A stretch of 64,000 nt of DNA from Halobacterium sp. KA-4. Lineage in GTDB: Archaea; Halobacteriota; Halobacteria; Halobacteriales; Halobacteriaceae. The stretch spans positions 1-64,000 of the forward strand of contig NZ_JAJJZG010000001.1 in the NCBI RefSeq assembly GCF_021028995.1, read 5' to 3'. The position numbers and the translations under genes are program-made. Of the stretch, positions 31,395 through 41,122 are shown one piece after another. Under the pieces are notes generated by a model. The model ran no database searches. It saw nothing but the letters and a program-made list of their open reading frames with translations, and was not told the origin of the DNA. The first letter of the stretch is position 1. Every line of letters begins with the position of its first letter.

Positions 31395-32878
31395 TGGTGG
31401 AACTGCCACCGCTGACGCCCCAGATTCTGCTCGGGCTGACGGCCATCGTGCTGTTCGGCATCGACATTATCGCGCCCGACACCCGGAAGAACGGGCTGCT
31501 GGCGTCGGTGAGCGCCATTGGCACCGTCGCCGCCGCCGCGACTGCGGTGTGGTTCCTCGCGGCCGGCTCGGGCGATTACCGGTTCGTGCAGTTCGACGGC
31601 GCGCTCGTCGTGGACGCGTTGAGCCTGTTCTTCGCGTTCGTCGTCGCAAGCGTCGCCACGCTCGTCGTGATCGGGAGTTACGACTACATCGAGGGCGAGG
31701 AGCACGTCTCCGAGTACTACTCGCTGGTGCTGCTGGCGGCGACCGGCATGTCGCTGATGGCGGCCGCCAACAGCCTCGTGACCGTGTTCGTCGCGCTGGA
31801 ACTGGCGAGCCTCCCGTCGTACGCGCTCGTCTCGTTCCTGAAGACCGACCGTGGCAGCGTCGAAGCCGGCCTGAAGTACTTCCTCATCGGTGCGCTGTCC
31901 TCCGCCGTGATGGTGTACGGCATCAGTCTGGTGTACGCCACCACGGGGACGCTCCTGCTGGACGACATCGCGGCCGAAGTCGCCGGCAACCAGTTCGGCG
32001 GCGTGCTTGGCCTCGGCATCCTGATGCTCGCCGGTGGGTTCGCGTTCAAGACGGCCTCGGTGCCGTTCCACTTCTGGGCGCCGGAGGCCTACGAGGGCGC
32101 GCCCGCGCCGATTAGCGCGTTCCTCTCGTCGGCATCGAAGGCAGCCGGCTTCGCGGTCGCGTTCCGCGTGTTCACGACCGCGTTCCCGCTCGACGCGGTG
32201 GCCGCCGTGGCCATCGACTGGTCACTGCTGTTCGCCGTGCTCGCGGTGGTCACGATGACCCTCGGGAACTTCGCGGCGGCCACGCAGAACGAGGTCAAGC
32301 GGATGCTCGCGTACTCCTCCATCGGGCACGCCGGCTACGTGCTGATGGGGCTGGCCGCGCTCCAGAGCGGCGCCGCGGAGGCGAACGCCTTCGTGCTCGG
32401 CGCGTCGATGACCCACCTGCTCGTCTACGGCTTCATGAACACGGGTGCGTTCCTGTTCGTCGCGCTCGTCGAGTACTGGGACGTGGGCCGCACGTTCGAG
32501 GACTACAACGGCCTCGCGACCCGCGCCCCCGTGGCGTGTGTCGCGATGACCGTGTTCATGTTCAGCCTCGCCGGCCTCCCGGTCGGCGGCGGCTTCCTCT
32601 CGAAGTACCTGCTGTTCGCGGGGACCGTCCAGGCTGGCTTCGCGTGGCTCGCGGCCATCGCGGCTATCAACAGCGCACTATCGCTGTACTACTACTCGCG
32701 AGTCGTCAAGGCAATCTGGATCGAGGACCCCAGCGACGACCTCTCGCTGGCCGGGACGCCGACCGGCCTCTACACCGCCGTCGTCGCGGCGGCGGTGGCG
32801 ACGGTCGTCCTGCTGGTGGCGTTCGACCCGGTCGCGCAGACCGCCGTCCACGCTGCCGACGTCCTGTTCGCGCTGTAA
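31394..32878 (+). CDS. nuoN: Complex I antiporter-like subunit N
   Basis: A 494-residue proton-pumping subunit with about 14 helices, last gene of the operon. ELASLPSYALVSFLKTDRGSVEAGLKYFLIGALSSAVMVYGISLVYATTG (about 136-185), GFAFKTASVPFHFWAPEAYEGAPAPISAFLSSASKAAGFAV (about 216-256) with the channel Lys and His, and NEVKRMLAYSSIGHAGYVLMGLAAL (about 299-323). The next gene starts 57 bp later with its own likely promoter (CCTTTTAG near 32900). Confidence 0.95.
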   Translation: MVELPPLTPQILLGLTAIVLFGIDIIAPDTRKNGLLASVSAIGTVAAAATAVWFLAAGSGDYRFVQFDGALVVDALSLFFAFVVASVATLVVIGSYDYIEGEEHVSEYYSLVLLAATGMSLMAAANSLVTVFVALELASLPSYALVSFLKTDRGSVEAGLKYFLIGALSSAVMVYGISLVYATTGTLLLDDIAAEVAGNQFGGVLGLGILMLAGGFAFKTASVPFHFWAPEAYEGAPAPISAFLSSASKAAGFAVAFRVFTTAFPLDAVAAVAIDWSLLFAVLAVVTMTLGNFAAATQNEVKRMLAYSSIGHAGYVLMGLAALQSGAAEANAFVLGASMTHLLVYGFMNTGAFLFVALVEYWDVGRTFEDYNGLATRAPVACVAMTVFMFSLAGLPVGGGFLSKYLLFAGTVQAGFAWLAAIAAINSALSLYYYSRVVKAIWIEDPSDDLSLAGTPTGLYTAVVAAAVATVVLLVAFDPVAQTAVHAADVLFAL

Positions 32879-32935
32879 GCGAACGGGGCACAACGGTACC
32901 TTTTAGCGGATTCGGGAGCTATCACGGGTCAACGA

Positions 32936-34345
32936 ATGGTTTCTCGGCTCGTGCTCGGCTGCGGCACGACCGGCCACGCCCTCGTCGAACACCTCTCACA
33001 GCGCCGCGGCGAGCTGTTCGTGCTCGACAGCGACGCGAGCCGCGTGGAGTCGCTACGCAACGAGAAGGTCGCCGCCGAGGTCCGGGACGTCACCGACCCC
33101 GACGAGATTAGCGGGCTGGAGCGCGACGTCGACGTGGTCCTGGTGGCGACCGACGGGGCCGCCGCCAACCGGCTGGCCGCGGAGGCCGCCCGCGAGGTCT
33201 ACCCGGACGCCGAACTCGTGGCGTACCTCGGATTCGAGGCGACCAGCGACGACCGCGAGGCGCTAGGCGCGGTTGCCGACCGCGTTATCGACCCCGGGGC
33301 GGCGATACTCGACCACATCGAGGAGGTCGCGACCGCCGAGGGCTCCGAGAGACTGCAGGCACTACGCACGACGCTCGAAGCCATCGACGGGACGATAGGC
33401 GTGTTCATGCACGACAACCCCGACCCTGACGCCATCGCGACGGCAGTCGGACTGTCGCGCATCGCCGCGGAGTTCGGCGTCGAGACGGAGGCGTGCTACT
33501 TCGGGGAGATCTCCCACCAAGAGAACCGCGCGTTCGTCAACCTCCTCGAACTCGAGGTCCGGAACGTGGAAGTTGGCGAGGAACTGGACTTCGACGCCAT
33601 CGCGCTCGTTGACCACTCCGCACCCGGCGTCAACGACCAACTCGACCCCGAGACGAAGGTCGACATCGTCGTCGACCACCACCCGCCGAACGACGACGTG
33701 GAGGCCGACTTCGTAGACATCCGCCCCGGGCTGGGCGCGGCAAGCACTATTCTCGTCGAGTACATTCGCGGGTTCGGTCTCGACGTCGAGACTGAGGTCG
33801 CGACGGCGCTGTTATACGGTATCCGCGTGGACACCGACGACTTCGCCCGCGAGATTACGACCGACGACTTCGAGGCGGGCGCGTGGCTGCTGGACCGCGC
33901 GGACACGGACGTCTTGGAGCGCATCGAGAGCCCGTCTGTGAGCGCGGACACCCTCGACACCATCGCGCGGGCCATCCGCAACCGCGAACTCGACGGGTCC
34001 GTGCTGGCATCCTGCGTCGGTGCCATCTCCGACCGCGACACGCTCGCACAGGCCGCCGACCGCTTGCTCGCGATGCGGGGCGTGACGGTAACGTTTGTCT
34101 ACGGCTATAGCGAGGGTACCATCTACGTCTCCGCGCGGTCGCGGGGCAGCGACGAGGACCTCGGCGCGGTACTGCGGTCGGCGTTCGACGAGATGGGGAG
34201 CGCGGGCGGCCACGCGGACATGGCGGGCGCACAACTCCCACTGGGGCTGTTCGACGATGTCGGCGAGGAAGCCGAGCAGACGCTCACGGAGATGGTCGAG
34301 GACGTGGTAGCGACGCGGTTCTTCGAAGCGATTCGCGGGGGGTGA
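32936..34345 (+). CDS. RCK(TrkA-N)-DHH-DHHA1 fusion protein, putative cyclic dinucleotide or oligoribonucleotide phosphodiesterase
   Basis: A 469-residue three-domain protein. Residues 1-125 are a TrkA-N/RCK Rossmann domain (LVLGCGTTGHALVEHL, the GxGxxG box). The DHH phosphoesterase domain (about 145-320) shows MHDNPDPDAIATAVGL (motif I), LVDHSAPG (motif II) and VDIVVDHHPPND (the DHH motif). A DHHA1 domain (about 355-465) has FVYGYSEGTIYVSARSRG and GSAGGHADMAG. DHH-DHHA1 enzymes hydrolyse cyclic di-AMP, pApA or short RNAs using two metal ions; RCK domains bind NAD(H) or cyclic di-AMP and occur in potassium transport regulators. The combination suggests a nucleotide signal-degrading enzyme, but substrate is inference. 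The CBS-ParB gene follows in the same direction. Confidence 0.87.
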   Translation: MVSRLVLGCGTTGHALVEHLSQRRGELFVLDSDASRVESLRNEKVAAEVRDVTDPDEISGLERDVDVVLVATDGAAANRLAAEAAREVYPDAELVAYLGFEATSDDREALGAVADRVIDPGAAILDHIEEVATAEGSERLQALRTTLEAIDGTIGVFMHDNPDPDAIATAVGLSRIAAEFGVETEACYFGEISHQENRAFVNLLELEVRNVEVGEELDFDAIALVDHSAPGVNDQLDPETKVDIVVDHHPPNDDVEADFVDIRPGLGAASTILVEYIRGFGLDVETEVATALLYGIRVDTDDFAREITTDDFEAGAWLLDRADTDVLERIESPSVSADTLDTIARAIRNRELDGSVLASCVGAISDRDTLAQAADRLLAMRGVTVTFVYGYSEGTIYVSARSRGSDEDLGAVLRSAFDEMGSAGGHADMAGAQLPLGLFDDVGEEAEQTLTEMVEDVVATRFFEAIRGG

Positions 34346-34377
34346 GTTTTTCCCGGTCGACGCGTAACGGGCACGTG

Positions 34378-35181
34378 ATGGACTCGGCCCTCGACCACAA
34401 CGGCGCGAAACCCACGGTCGACGACTACATGACCCGTGACGTCGCGACCGTCTCCCCCGACGACACGGTACGCGACGTCGCGACCCGTATCTCCGAGAGC
34501 GAACACAACGGCTTCCCGGTGACCGAGGGGCGACGTGTCGAAGGGTTCGTCTCCGCGCGGGACCTCCTCCTCTCCGACCCCGACGAACTCGTGTTCAAGG
34601 TGATGAGCGACGAGCTCATCGTCGCCCATCCCGAGATGAAGGTGACCGACGCCGCCCGCGTCATCCTGCGATCGGGCATCCAGAAGCTCCCAGTCGTCGA
34701 CGACGCGGGCAACCTCGTCGGCATCATCTCGAACTCCGACGTCATCCGCTCGCAGATCGAGCGCGCCACCCCCGAGAAGGTCGGGAAGCTCAAGCGCACG
34801 CTAGAGACGATTCACGGCATCGAAGCCAGAGAGGAGCGACGCACTGTCCAGTTGGACGAGTTGGTGCCGACACAGGGGAAGGTGTACGCCGACGAATTAG
34901 AGGGGCGCCAGTATGAACTCGAACACGGCCTCGCGGAGCCGCTAGTCGTCATCGATAACGGCGGCGTCGAACTCCTGCTGGCGGATGGCCACCACCGCGT
35001 GATGGCCGCCGAACGCGCGGGCATCGATGAAATGGACGCCTACGTCATCGTCCTGGAGCGCCGCGTCGATCTAGGGATGGCCCGTACCGCGGACAAGGAG
35101 GGCCTGGAGTCGATTTCTGACATCCACGTCGTGGACTACGCCCACCACCCGCTCGTAGAGACAATCGAGCGCCTCCAGTAG
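34378..35181 (+). CDS. Two CBS domains fused to a ParB/Srx-like domain
   Basis: A 267-residue protein. Residues 13-65 and 75-130 are CBS domains (VDDYMTRDVATVSPDDTVRDVATRI, HNGFPVTEGRRVEGFVSARDLLLS; then VMSDELIVAHPEMKVTDAARVILRSGIQKLPVVDDAGNLVGIISNSDV). Residues 155-245 resemble a ParB/sulfiredoxin domain, with LDELVPTQGKVY, GLAEPLVVIDNGG and LLADGHHRVMAAERAGIDEMDAYVI. ParB/Srx domains bind nucleotides and some hydrolyse or use NTPs. The ATG at 34378 is preferred over a GTG at 34342 that overlaps the previous gene. Placed 32 bp after the RCK-DHH gene, it may sense a nucleotide related to that enzyme. Confidence 0.83.
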   Translation: MDSALDHNGAKPTVDDYMTRDVATVSPDDTVRDVATRISESEHNGFPVTEGRRVEGFVSARDLLLSDPDELVFKVMSDELIVAHPEMKVTDAARVILRSGIQKLPVVDDAGNLVGIISNSDVIRSQIERATPEKVGKLKRTLETIHGIEAREERRTVQLDELVPTQGKVYADELEGRQYELEHGLAEPLVVIDNGGVELLLADGHHRVMAAERAGIDEMDAYVIVLERRVDLGMARTADKEGLESISDIHVVDYAHHPLVETIERLQ

Positions 35182-35189
35182 CCGGACGC

Positions 35190-35513
35190 CTACACCTCGT
35201 TGACGGCCAGCGTGTCGTCAACCCGCAACGTCACGTCGTCGCCATCGACGGTGACTGTGACTTCAACAGCCGTCGCGTCGGCCGTGAGGTCGGCGCTGTC
35301 CGGATCCCACACGAACGACAGGCTTGCAGGGAGTTCACGCTGCACGTCAACGCCATGGTCGTAGTACAGCGGGACGACTGCCGGTGAACCCATGACCGCG
35401 GCCCGCGTCATCAGCGACAGCCAGCAGTTCTCGCAGGCAAACGTGGCGTTGACATGACCGTCCTCGATTTTCTCAAACCCTCGACGGCGACCGGCGCGGA
35501 GCAAACGAAGCAA
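35190..35513 (-). pseudogene. Remnant of a haloarchaeal winged-helix regulator (C-terminal ligand domain only)
   Basis: The 107-codon frame encodes FACENCWLSL, AVVPLYYDHGVDVQ, FVWDPDS and VTVTVDGDDVTLRVDDTLAV, a zinc-knuckle plus beta domain like the C-terminal half of haloarchaeal ArsR-like regulators (DUF7351 type). The winged helix that should come first is missing; upstream lies an unrelated frame on the other strand. Truncation is therefore likely. The family link is from memory of such proteins and moderate in certainty. It is convergent with the CBS-ParB gene (8 bp between the stops). Confidence 0.45.
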
Positions 35514-35863
35514 AGTTCGCGGAGGGGAGCAACGCGGACGGGGTCAAAGAGCACTCCGAACGCGTCGGCTTCGTCTTCGGCAGGCTTGCCATCCGCTTCA
35601 AGCGCATCGAGAGCCCCCTCCAACTCGTACAGTTCGTGTTCATCGGGCTCATCGCCGTCCCCGTCGCACAGTACCCGCTGCTGAAGTGGCTTCCGCTCGC
35701 CCAGGGTGACAATCTCCTGCGGACCGCGATGCAGGACGTCGTCGCGCTTTGGAACCTTCCGCCCACCGAACCCGGCATCCTCGTCGTGACGGGTGTGGGC
35801 TACCTCGTCGCCGGCTACGCTGCCTTCCATTACTGCCACAGTGGACGCGCCGTGAAGGCGTAA
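35454..35863 (+). pseudogene. Frameshifted gene for a small membrane protein
   Basis: From an ATG at 35454 a frame starts MTVLDFLKPS with G/C third positions until about 35505; from there the good codon pattern moves to the -1 frame, which continues to a stop at 35863. The second part reads FGRLAIRFKRIESPLQLVQF and then two hydrophobic helices ending AGYAAFHYCHSGRAVKA. That frame has no start codon before a GTG at 35636. Either one base is missing or extra near 35505-35515, or only the 75-residue piece from 35636 is made. Its first 60 bp overlap the opposite-strand remnant. The family is not recognised. Confidence 0.5.
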
Positions 35864-35967
35864 TGGGGCACTACTGACTGGTTTGACGCTCGCAATAAGG
35901 TGGCCGCCTGGCGTCGTCCACCCATCCGACCGGTTCCTTCATTATTCTCCCGGCAAGATTTGAGGGC

Positions 35968-37671
<1,704 letters not shown>

Positions 37672-38451
37672 TTAGAGGTACGCCGAGTCCCACCGTGTCG
37701 CCTTCCGCTTGTTCCCGCACTCGCTGCACTCCACGCGCCCCATCGCGTCCATCGAGGTGTCCAGCGACCCGCAGTTCGCGCAGTAGAAGCCGTAGCGGTC
37801 CGCGCGGTCGGGCGTGTTGTAGGCCGCGTAGAAGGGGGCCTTCGAGCCGCGCTCGCGCTCGTCGTACGCCACGAAGACGGTGCCACCGTCGACCTCGTGT
37901 TCCTCCGTGAGTTGCGCGGCCTCGTCCGCGGGGAGGTTGACGTAGAGGTGTTCGGTGTACGTCTCCCCGGCGATGTCGAGCGTGCGCTTGCCGGTGCGCG
38001 CGTAGCCGCTCGCCTGGTAGAACTCGTTGCCCGCACGGTTCGCCGCGAGCACGCGGCCCTCCACGCGGTTCGCGCCCCGCTCCAGGAGTTCGGTCTCGGT
38101 GTGTTCGAGCAGCCGACCGCCGAGTCCCCGGTCTCGGTGGTCGGGGTGGACGTGTAGCCACTGGATGGCCGCGACGCCGGCCGTGGAGGCCGACGACTGG
38201 TCGCCGTCGGGCTGGCGGACGTCCAATTCGCTCTCGGAGAACGCGACCACGCTGTCGTCGTCCACGACGACGAGGTAGACGACGTCGTCGGCGTCGAGGC
38301 GGCCGGCGAGGCGCTCCGCGCCGTACCACTCGTCGGCCGCGGCCGCGACAATGTCCTCGCCGAGCTGGCCGGCGTACGTCGCTTCGAGAGACGCCTCGGC
38401 CACGCGCCGGATGCCGTCCGCGTCGTCGTGAGTGGCTTCCCGAATCTTCAT
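37672..38451 (-). CDS. GNAT acetyltransferase fused to a C-terminal zinc ribbon
   Basis: A 259-residue protein. The GNAT domain covers about 1-160: IREATHDDADGIRRVAEASLEATY, then IQWLHVHPDHRDRGLGGRLLEHTETELLERGANRVEGRVLAANRAGNEFYQASGY, which contains the acetyl-CoA loop R-D-R-G-L-G-G. After a beta-rich linker, residues 222-250 form a zinc ribbon (CANCG and CSECGNKRKATRWDSAYL). The ATG at 38451 is preferred because a TATTAG box is centred 28 bp upstream; an ATG four codons earlier (38463) is possible. Its stop abuts the mutase stop with no spacer. Substrate unknown. Confidence 0.85.
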   Translation of the reverse strand: MKIREATHDDADGIRRVAEASLEATYAGQLGEDIVAAAADEWYGAERLAGRLDADDVVYLVVVDDDSVVAFSESELDVRQPDGDQSSASTAGVAAIQWLHVHPDHRDRGLGGRLLEHTETELLERGANRVEGRVLAANRAGNEFYQASGYARTGKRTLDIAGETYTEHLYVNLPADEAAQLTEEHEVDGGTVFVAYDERERGSKAPFYAAYNTPDRADRYGFYCANCGSLDTSMDAMGRVECSECGNKRKATRWDSAYL

Positions 38452-38504
38452 GTCCGTTGGCATGTGGTTCCATCCACTAATACCTACCCGCGGTCCACGA
38501 ACGG

Positions 38505-38795
38505 TCAGGCGTCGGCGCGCTCGGAGACGAAAATGATAGCCAGGAGGCCGATTCCGAGCAGAATCCCCACGGAGACGACCCCGAACAGCGCGAGGTTCAG
38601 CGGGTTCAACTGGAACGTAATCGGGCCGACGGCACCGTAGGCTGCGCCCGACCCCTCCACGAGCGGCCCGGAGGGGCCGCCGCCGTCCCCGTAGACGATG
38701 ATGCCGAGCACGTAGCCGAACAGCCCGGCGACGGCGACCGCGGAGGCGTACATCCACAGCACCACTCGTCGGCCGCGCGTGTCGCGTTCGCTCAC
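38505..38795 (-). CDS. Two-helix membrane protein of the Cox cluster
   Basis: A 96-residue protein from a GTG at 38795. Two membrane helices (about 12-34 and 66-91) enclose a Gly/Pro-rich loop. The start is set by the polar N-terminus SERDTRGRR just before the first helix. It resembles small haloarchaeal proteins that accompany cytochrome oxidase genes (DUF7520 type, from memory). It lies between the GNAT gene and coxA on the same strand as coxA, and may be an accessory or assembly factor. Confidence 0.7.
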   Translation of the reverse strand: MSERDTRGRRVVLWMYASAVAVAGLFGYVLGIIVYGDGGGPSGPLVEGSGAAYGAVGPITFQLNPLNLALFGVVSVGILLGIGLLAIIFVSERADA

Positions 38796-38855
38796 ACGCG
38801 GTCGTAGGCAGCGGAGTGGGTAGCCTTTTGCGGTGTCGCCGCCAACAAGCCGGGT

Positions 38856-38942
38856 ATGGAAGACAAGGAGCTCATGTTCGTGGTGCTGGCGGGTATCGCA
38901 CTCCTGATGTTCCTGACCGGCTTCGTACTCGTTCTCGCGTAA
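38856..38942 (+). CDS. Single-span membrane microprotein of the Cox cluster, 28 residues
   Basis: ATG at 38856 starts MEDKELMFVVLAG; the stop is TAA at 38940-38942. After five charged residues nearly all of the 28 residues are hydrophobic, ending GFVLVLA, so it is one membrane helix with an acidic cytoplasmic cap. It sits between two coxA-direction genes but on the opposite strand, 16 bp from the coxA stop. TTTTGCGG about 30 bp upstream may be its TATA box (38826-38833). Tiny single-helix subunits are known in some heme-copper oxidases (for example subunit IIa of Thermus ba3); a link here is inference. Confidence 0.55.
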   Translation: MEDKELMFVVLAGIALLMFLTGFVLVLA

Positions 38943-38958
38943 AGAAGAGCCGTGCGTC

Positions 38959-40692
38959 TCAGTCCGCGGACTGGGCGTCGTCGGGTTCGCCGCCGTCCGT
39001 CGCCGGGACGGGCGAGTCGCGCTGTTGCTCGTACCACTCCCAGTCGTTGGTAAGCTGGCCCGTCTCGTCGAGGTTCCACGGGTCGCCGCTGTCGACCTTG
39101 GGGCCCTCCTTCCAAGAGACGACCATGTTCCACACCCACAGCAGGGTGCTGATGCCGATGAGGAACGCGCCGACGGTCGCAATCTGGTGGGCGGTGACGA
39201 ACTGCGGGAGGTACGTCGCGTACCGCCGCGGCATGCCGCCGTAACCGAGCCACAGCATCGCGAGGAAGGTCAGGTTCGAGCCGACGAGGCCGAGCCAGAA
39301 GTGCGCGTGCGCGAACCGCTTCTGGTACATCCGACCGGTGACCATCGGGAACCAGTAGTAGGTGCCCGCGAACAGCGCGAAGCCGATGGCCCCGTAGACG
39401 ATGAAGTGGAAGTGACCGACGACGTAGTAAGTGTCGTGGAGGATGAGGTCGACGGGGATGGCGGCGAGGAAGATGCCGGTGACGCCGCCGATGATGAAGT
39501 TCTGGACGAAGCCGATGCAGAACAGCATCGGCGCGGTGAGCCGGAGCTTGCCGTTCCACATCGTGGTAATCCAGTTGAACACCTTCACGGCGGATGGTAT
39601 CGCAATCGCGAGTGACACCGCCATGAAGCTCGCGCGGAGCCGCGGGTCGATTCCCGTGGTGAACATGTGGTGGGCCCACACGCCGAACGAGAGCACACCG
39701 ATGGCCAGCGTCGAGTAGACGACGAATTTGAACCCGAACAGCTTCCGCCCGGAGAACTTCGGCAGCACGAGGCTGACGATACCCATCGGCGGTAGCACGA
39801 GAATGTACACTTCTGGGTGGCCGAAGAACCAGAACAGGTGTTGCCAGAGAATCGGGTCACCACCGGCGACCGTGAAGAAGGTCGTGCCGAAATTCCGGTC
39901 GAGCAGCAGCATGACGAGCGCGCTGCCCAGCAGCGGGAACGCGAACAGAATCAGGCCGGACTGGGTGAGCATCGTCCACGAGAAAATGTCGAGACTCGGC
40001 CAGCCGACGTCGTCGCCGCGCTCGGTGAAGATTGTCGCGATGAAGTTGACCGCGCCCATCGTCGCCGAGACCCCCGTGAGGTGGAGGCCGAGCAGCATCA
40101 TGTCGATGGCGGGGCTGGTCATCTGGATGGACAGCGGCGTGTACATCGTCCAGCTGGTCTGGGCGGTCGCGATGCCCGGAATCAGGAAGCCAGCCCAGAC
40201 GAGGAGCGCGCCCGGCGGCAGCAGCCAGAAGGCGATGGCGTTGATTCGCGGGAACGCCATGTCGTCGGCGCCGATGAGCAGCGGGATGAAGTAGTTCCCG
40301 AACGCCGCAATCATCGGCGTCCCGAACAGGAACAGCATCGTGATGCCGTGACTGGTCAGGAGCCCGTTGTACAGCGCTGGCCCGATGACGTCCGTCGCGG
40401 GCGCGGCGAGTTCGATGCGCATGAGGAGCACGGCGAGGCCGCCCCAGACGAACGCGATGGCACCGTACGTGCCGTAGAGAATCCCGATGTCCTTGTGGTC
40501 GACCGTCGTGAGCCACCGGACGACGCCGCCCGGCTTCTCTTCGTGTCCGTGTTCGGTGCGCTCCCCGAGCGCACCGCCGACGTCGCTGAGAGGCGTGTAC
40601 GACCGCCAGTCCTCGAGACGAGCGAGGGAAGCAGCCACCGCAACGAGAAGCACGCCCATCAGCACGGTTAGCACCAGTGATGACGAGGCCAT
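38959..40692 (-). CDS. coxA: Cytochrome c oxidase-type subunit I (heme-copper oxidase)
   Basis: A 577-residue catalytic subunit with 12 core helices plus an extra N-terminal helix. Heme and copper ligands are visible: LLTSHGITMLF (His of the low-spin heme), FWFFGHPEVYILVLP (CuB His and the cross-linked Tyr), WAHHMFTTG (two CuB His), and VVGHFHFIVYG (heme a3 and low-spin heme His). The Glu of GHPEVY and the Tyr/Ser/Thr set in YSTLAIGVLSFG fit an A-type oxidase with K channel. The N-terminus before WLTTVDHKDIGILYG is longer than usual. CTTTAC centred 26 bp upstream suggests a leaderless mRNA. It reduces oxygen to water and pumps protons. Confidence 0.95.
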   Translation of the reverse strand: MASSSLVLTVLMGVLLVAVAASLARLEDWRSYTPLSDVGGALGERTEHGHEEKPGGVVRWLTTVDHKDIGILYGTYGAIAFVWGGLAVLLMRIELAAPATDVIGPALYNGLLTSHGITMLFLFGTPMIAAFGNYFIPLLIGADDMAFPRINAIAFWLLPPGALLVWAGFLIPGIATAQTSWTMYTPLSIQMTSPAIDMMLLGLHLTGVSATMGAVNFIATIFTERGDDVGWPSLDIFSWTMLTQSGLILFAFPLLGSALVMLLLDRNFGTTFFTVAGGDPILWQHLFWFFGHPEVYILVLPPMGIVSLVLPKFSGRKLFGFKFVVYSTLAIGVLSFGVWAHHMFTTGIDPRLRASFMAVSLAIAIPSAVKVFNWITTMWNGKLRLTAPMLFCIGFVQNFIIGGVTGIFLAAIPVDLILHDTYYVVGHFHFIVYGAIGFALFAGTYYWFPMVTGRMYQKRFAHAHFWLGLVGSNLTFLAMLWLGYGGMPRRYATYLPQFVTAHQIATVGAFLIGISTLLWVWNMVVSWKEGPKVDSGDPWNLDETGQLTNDWEWYEQQRDSPVPATDGGEPDDAQSAD

Positions 40693-40821
40693 GGACCACA
40701 GTCAGTACCGGACCGTAAAGAAAGCTTAGGATTGGGCGCGCCAGCGCGCGCACCGAGAATCGCGGGACGCCGCGCAGATTTCGCGCGGGAGCGAGCGTGG
40801 AGTCGAACGGGTGGTCGACGT

Positions 40822-41064
40822 TCAGTGCGGGCCGACTTCTTCCTCGCCGGTCTCGATGCGCTTGGCGGCGACGTACGTGAGGATGGAGAGCCCGACCAGC
40901 ATCCAGCCGACGAGGATGAATTGGATGACGCGTTCGAGCGTAAAGCCCGACCCCCACGGGTTCACGGCCACGAAGGCCACGAAGAAGAACGCGAGGATGG
41001 CCAGCGGGACGATGTTGACCGTGAGGTCGAGGAGGGTATCCTTGTCGAAGATGGTGGAACTCAT
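40822..41064 (-). CDS. Two-helix small membrane protein of the Cox cluster (DUF6684-like)
   Basis: An 80-residue protein with two membrane helices (about 16-37 and 45-66) and a charged C-terminal tail ending GEEEVGPH. The conserved piece VNPWGSGFTLERVIQFILVGWMLVGLSILTYVAAKRIE fits haloarchaeal proteins coded next to cytochrome oxidase genes. The start is ATG 41064. It reads towards coxA and ends 129 bp before it, with the coxA promoter between. Function unknown, probably oxidase related. Confidence 0.72.
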   Translation of the reverse strand: MSSTIFDKDTLLDLTVNIVPLAILAFFFVAFVAVNPWGSGFTLERVIQFILVGWMLVGLSILTYVAAKRIETGEEEVGPH

Positions 41065-41122
41065 TAGCGGGAGTTCGGAGCGGCGGACAAATATAGGTTG
41101 AGGATTCAGCGCCAGCCCCGGG

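Noticed and set aside
28530-31409. A very long minus-strand open frame (959 codons) opposite nuoL and nuoM
   Set aside because: It is antisense to two clear complex I genes and codes mostly Arg, His, Glu and Asp, the usual result of reading high-GC codons on the opposite strand.
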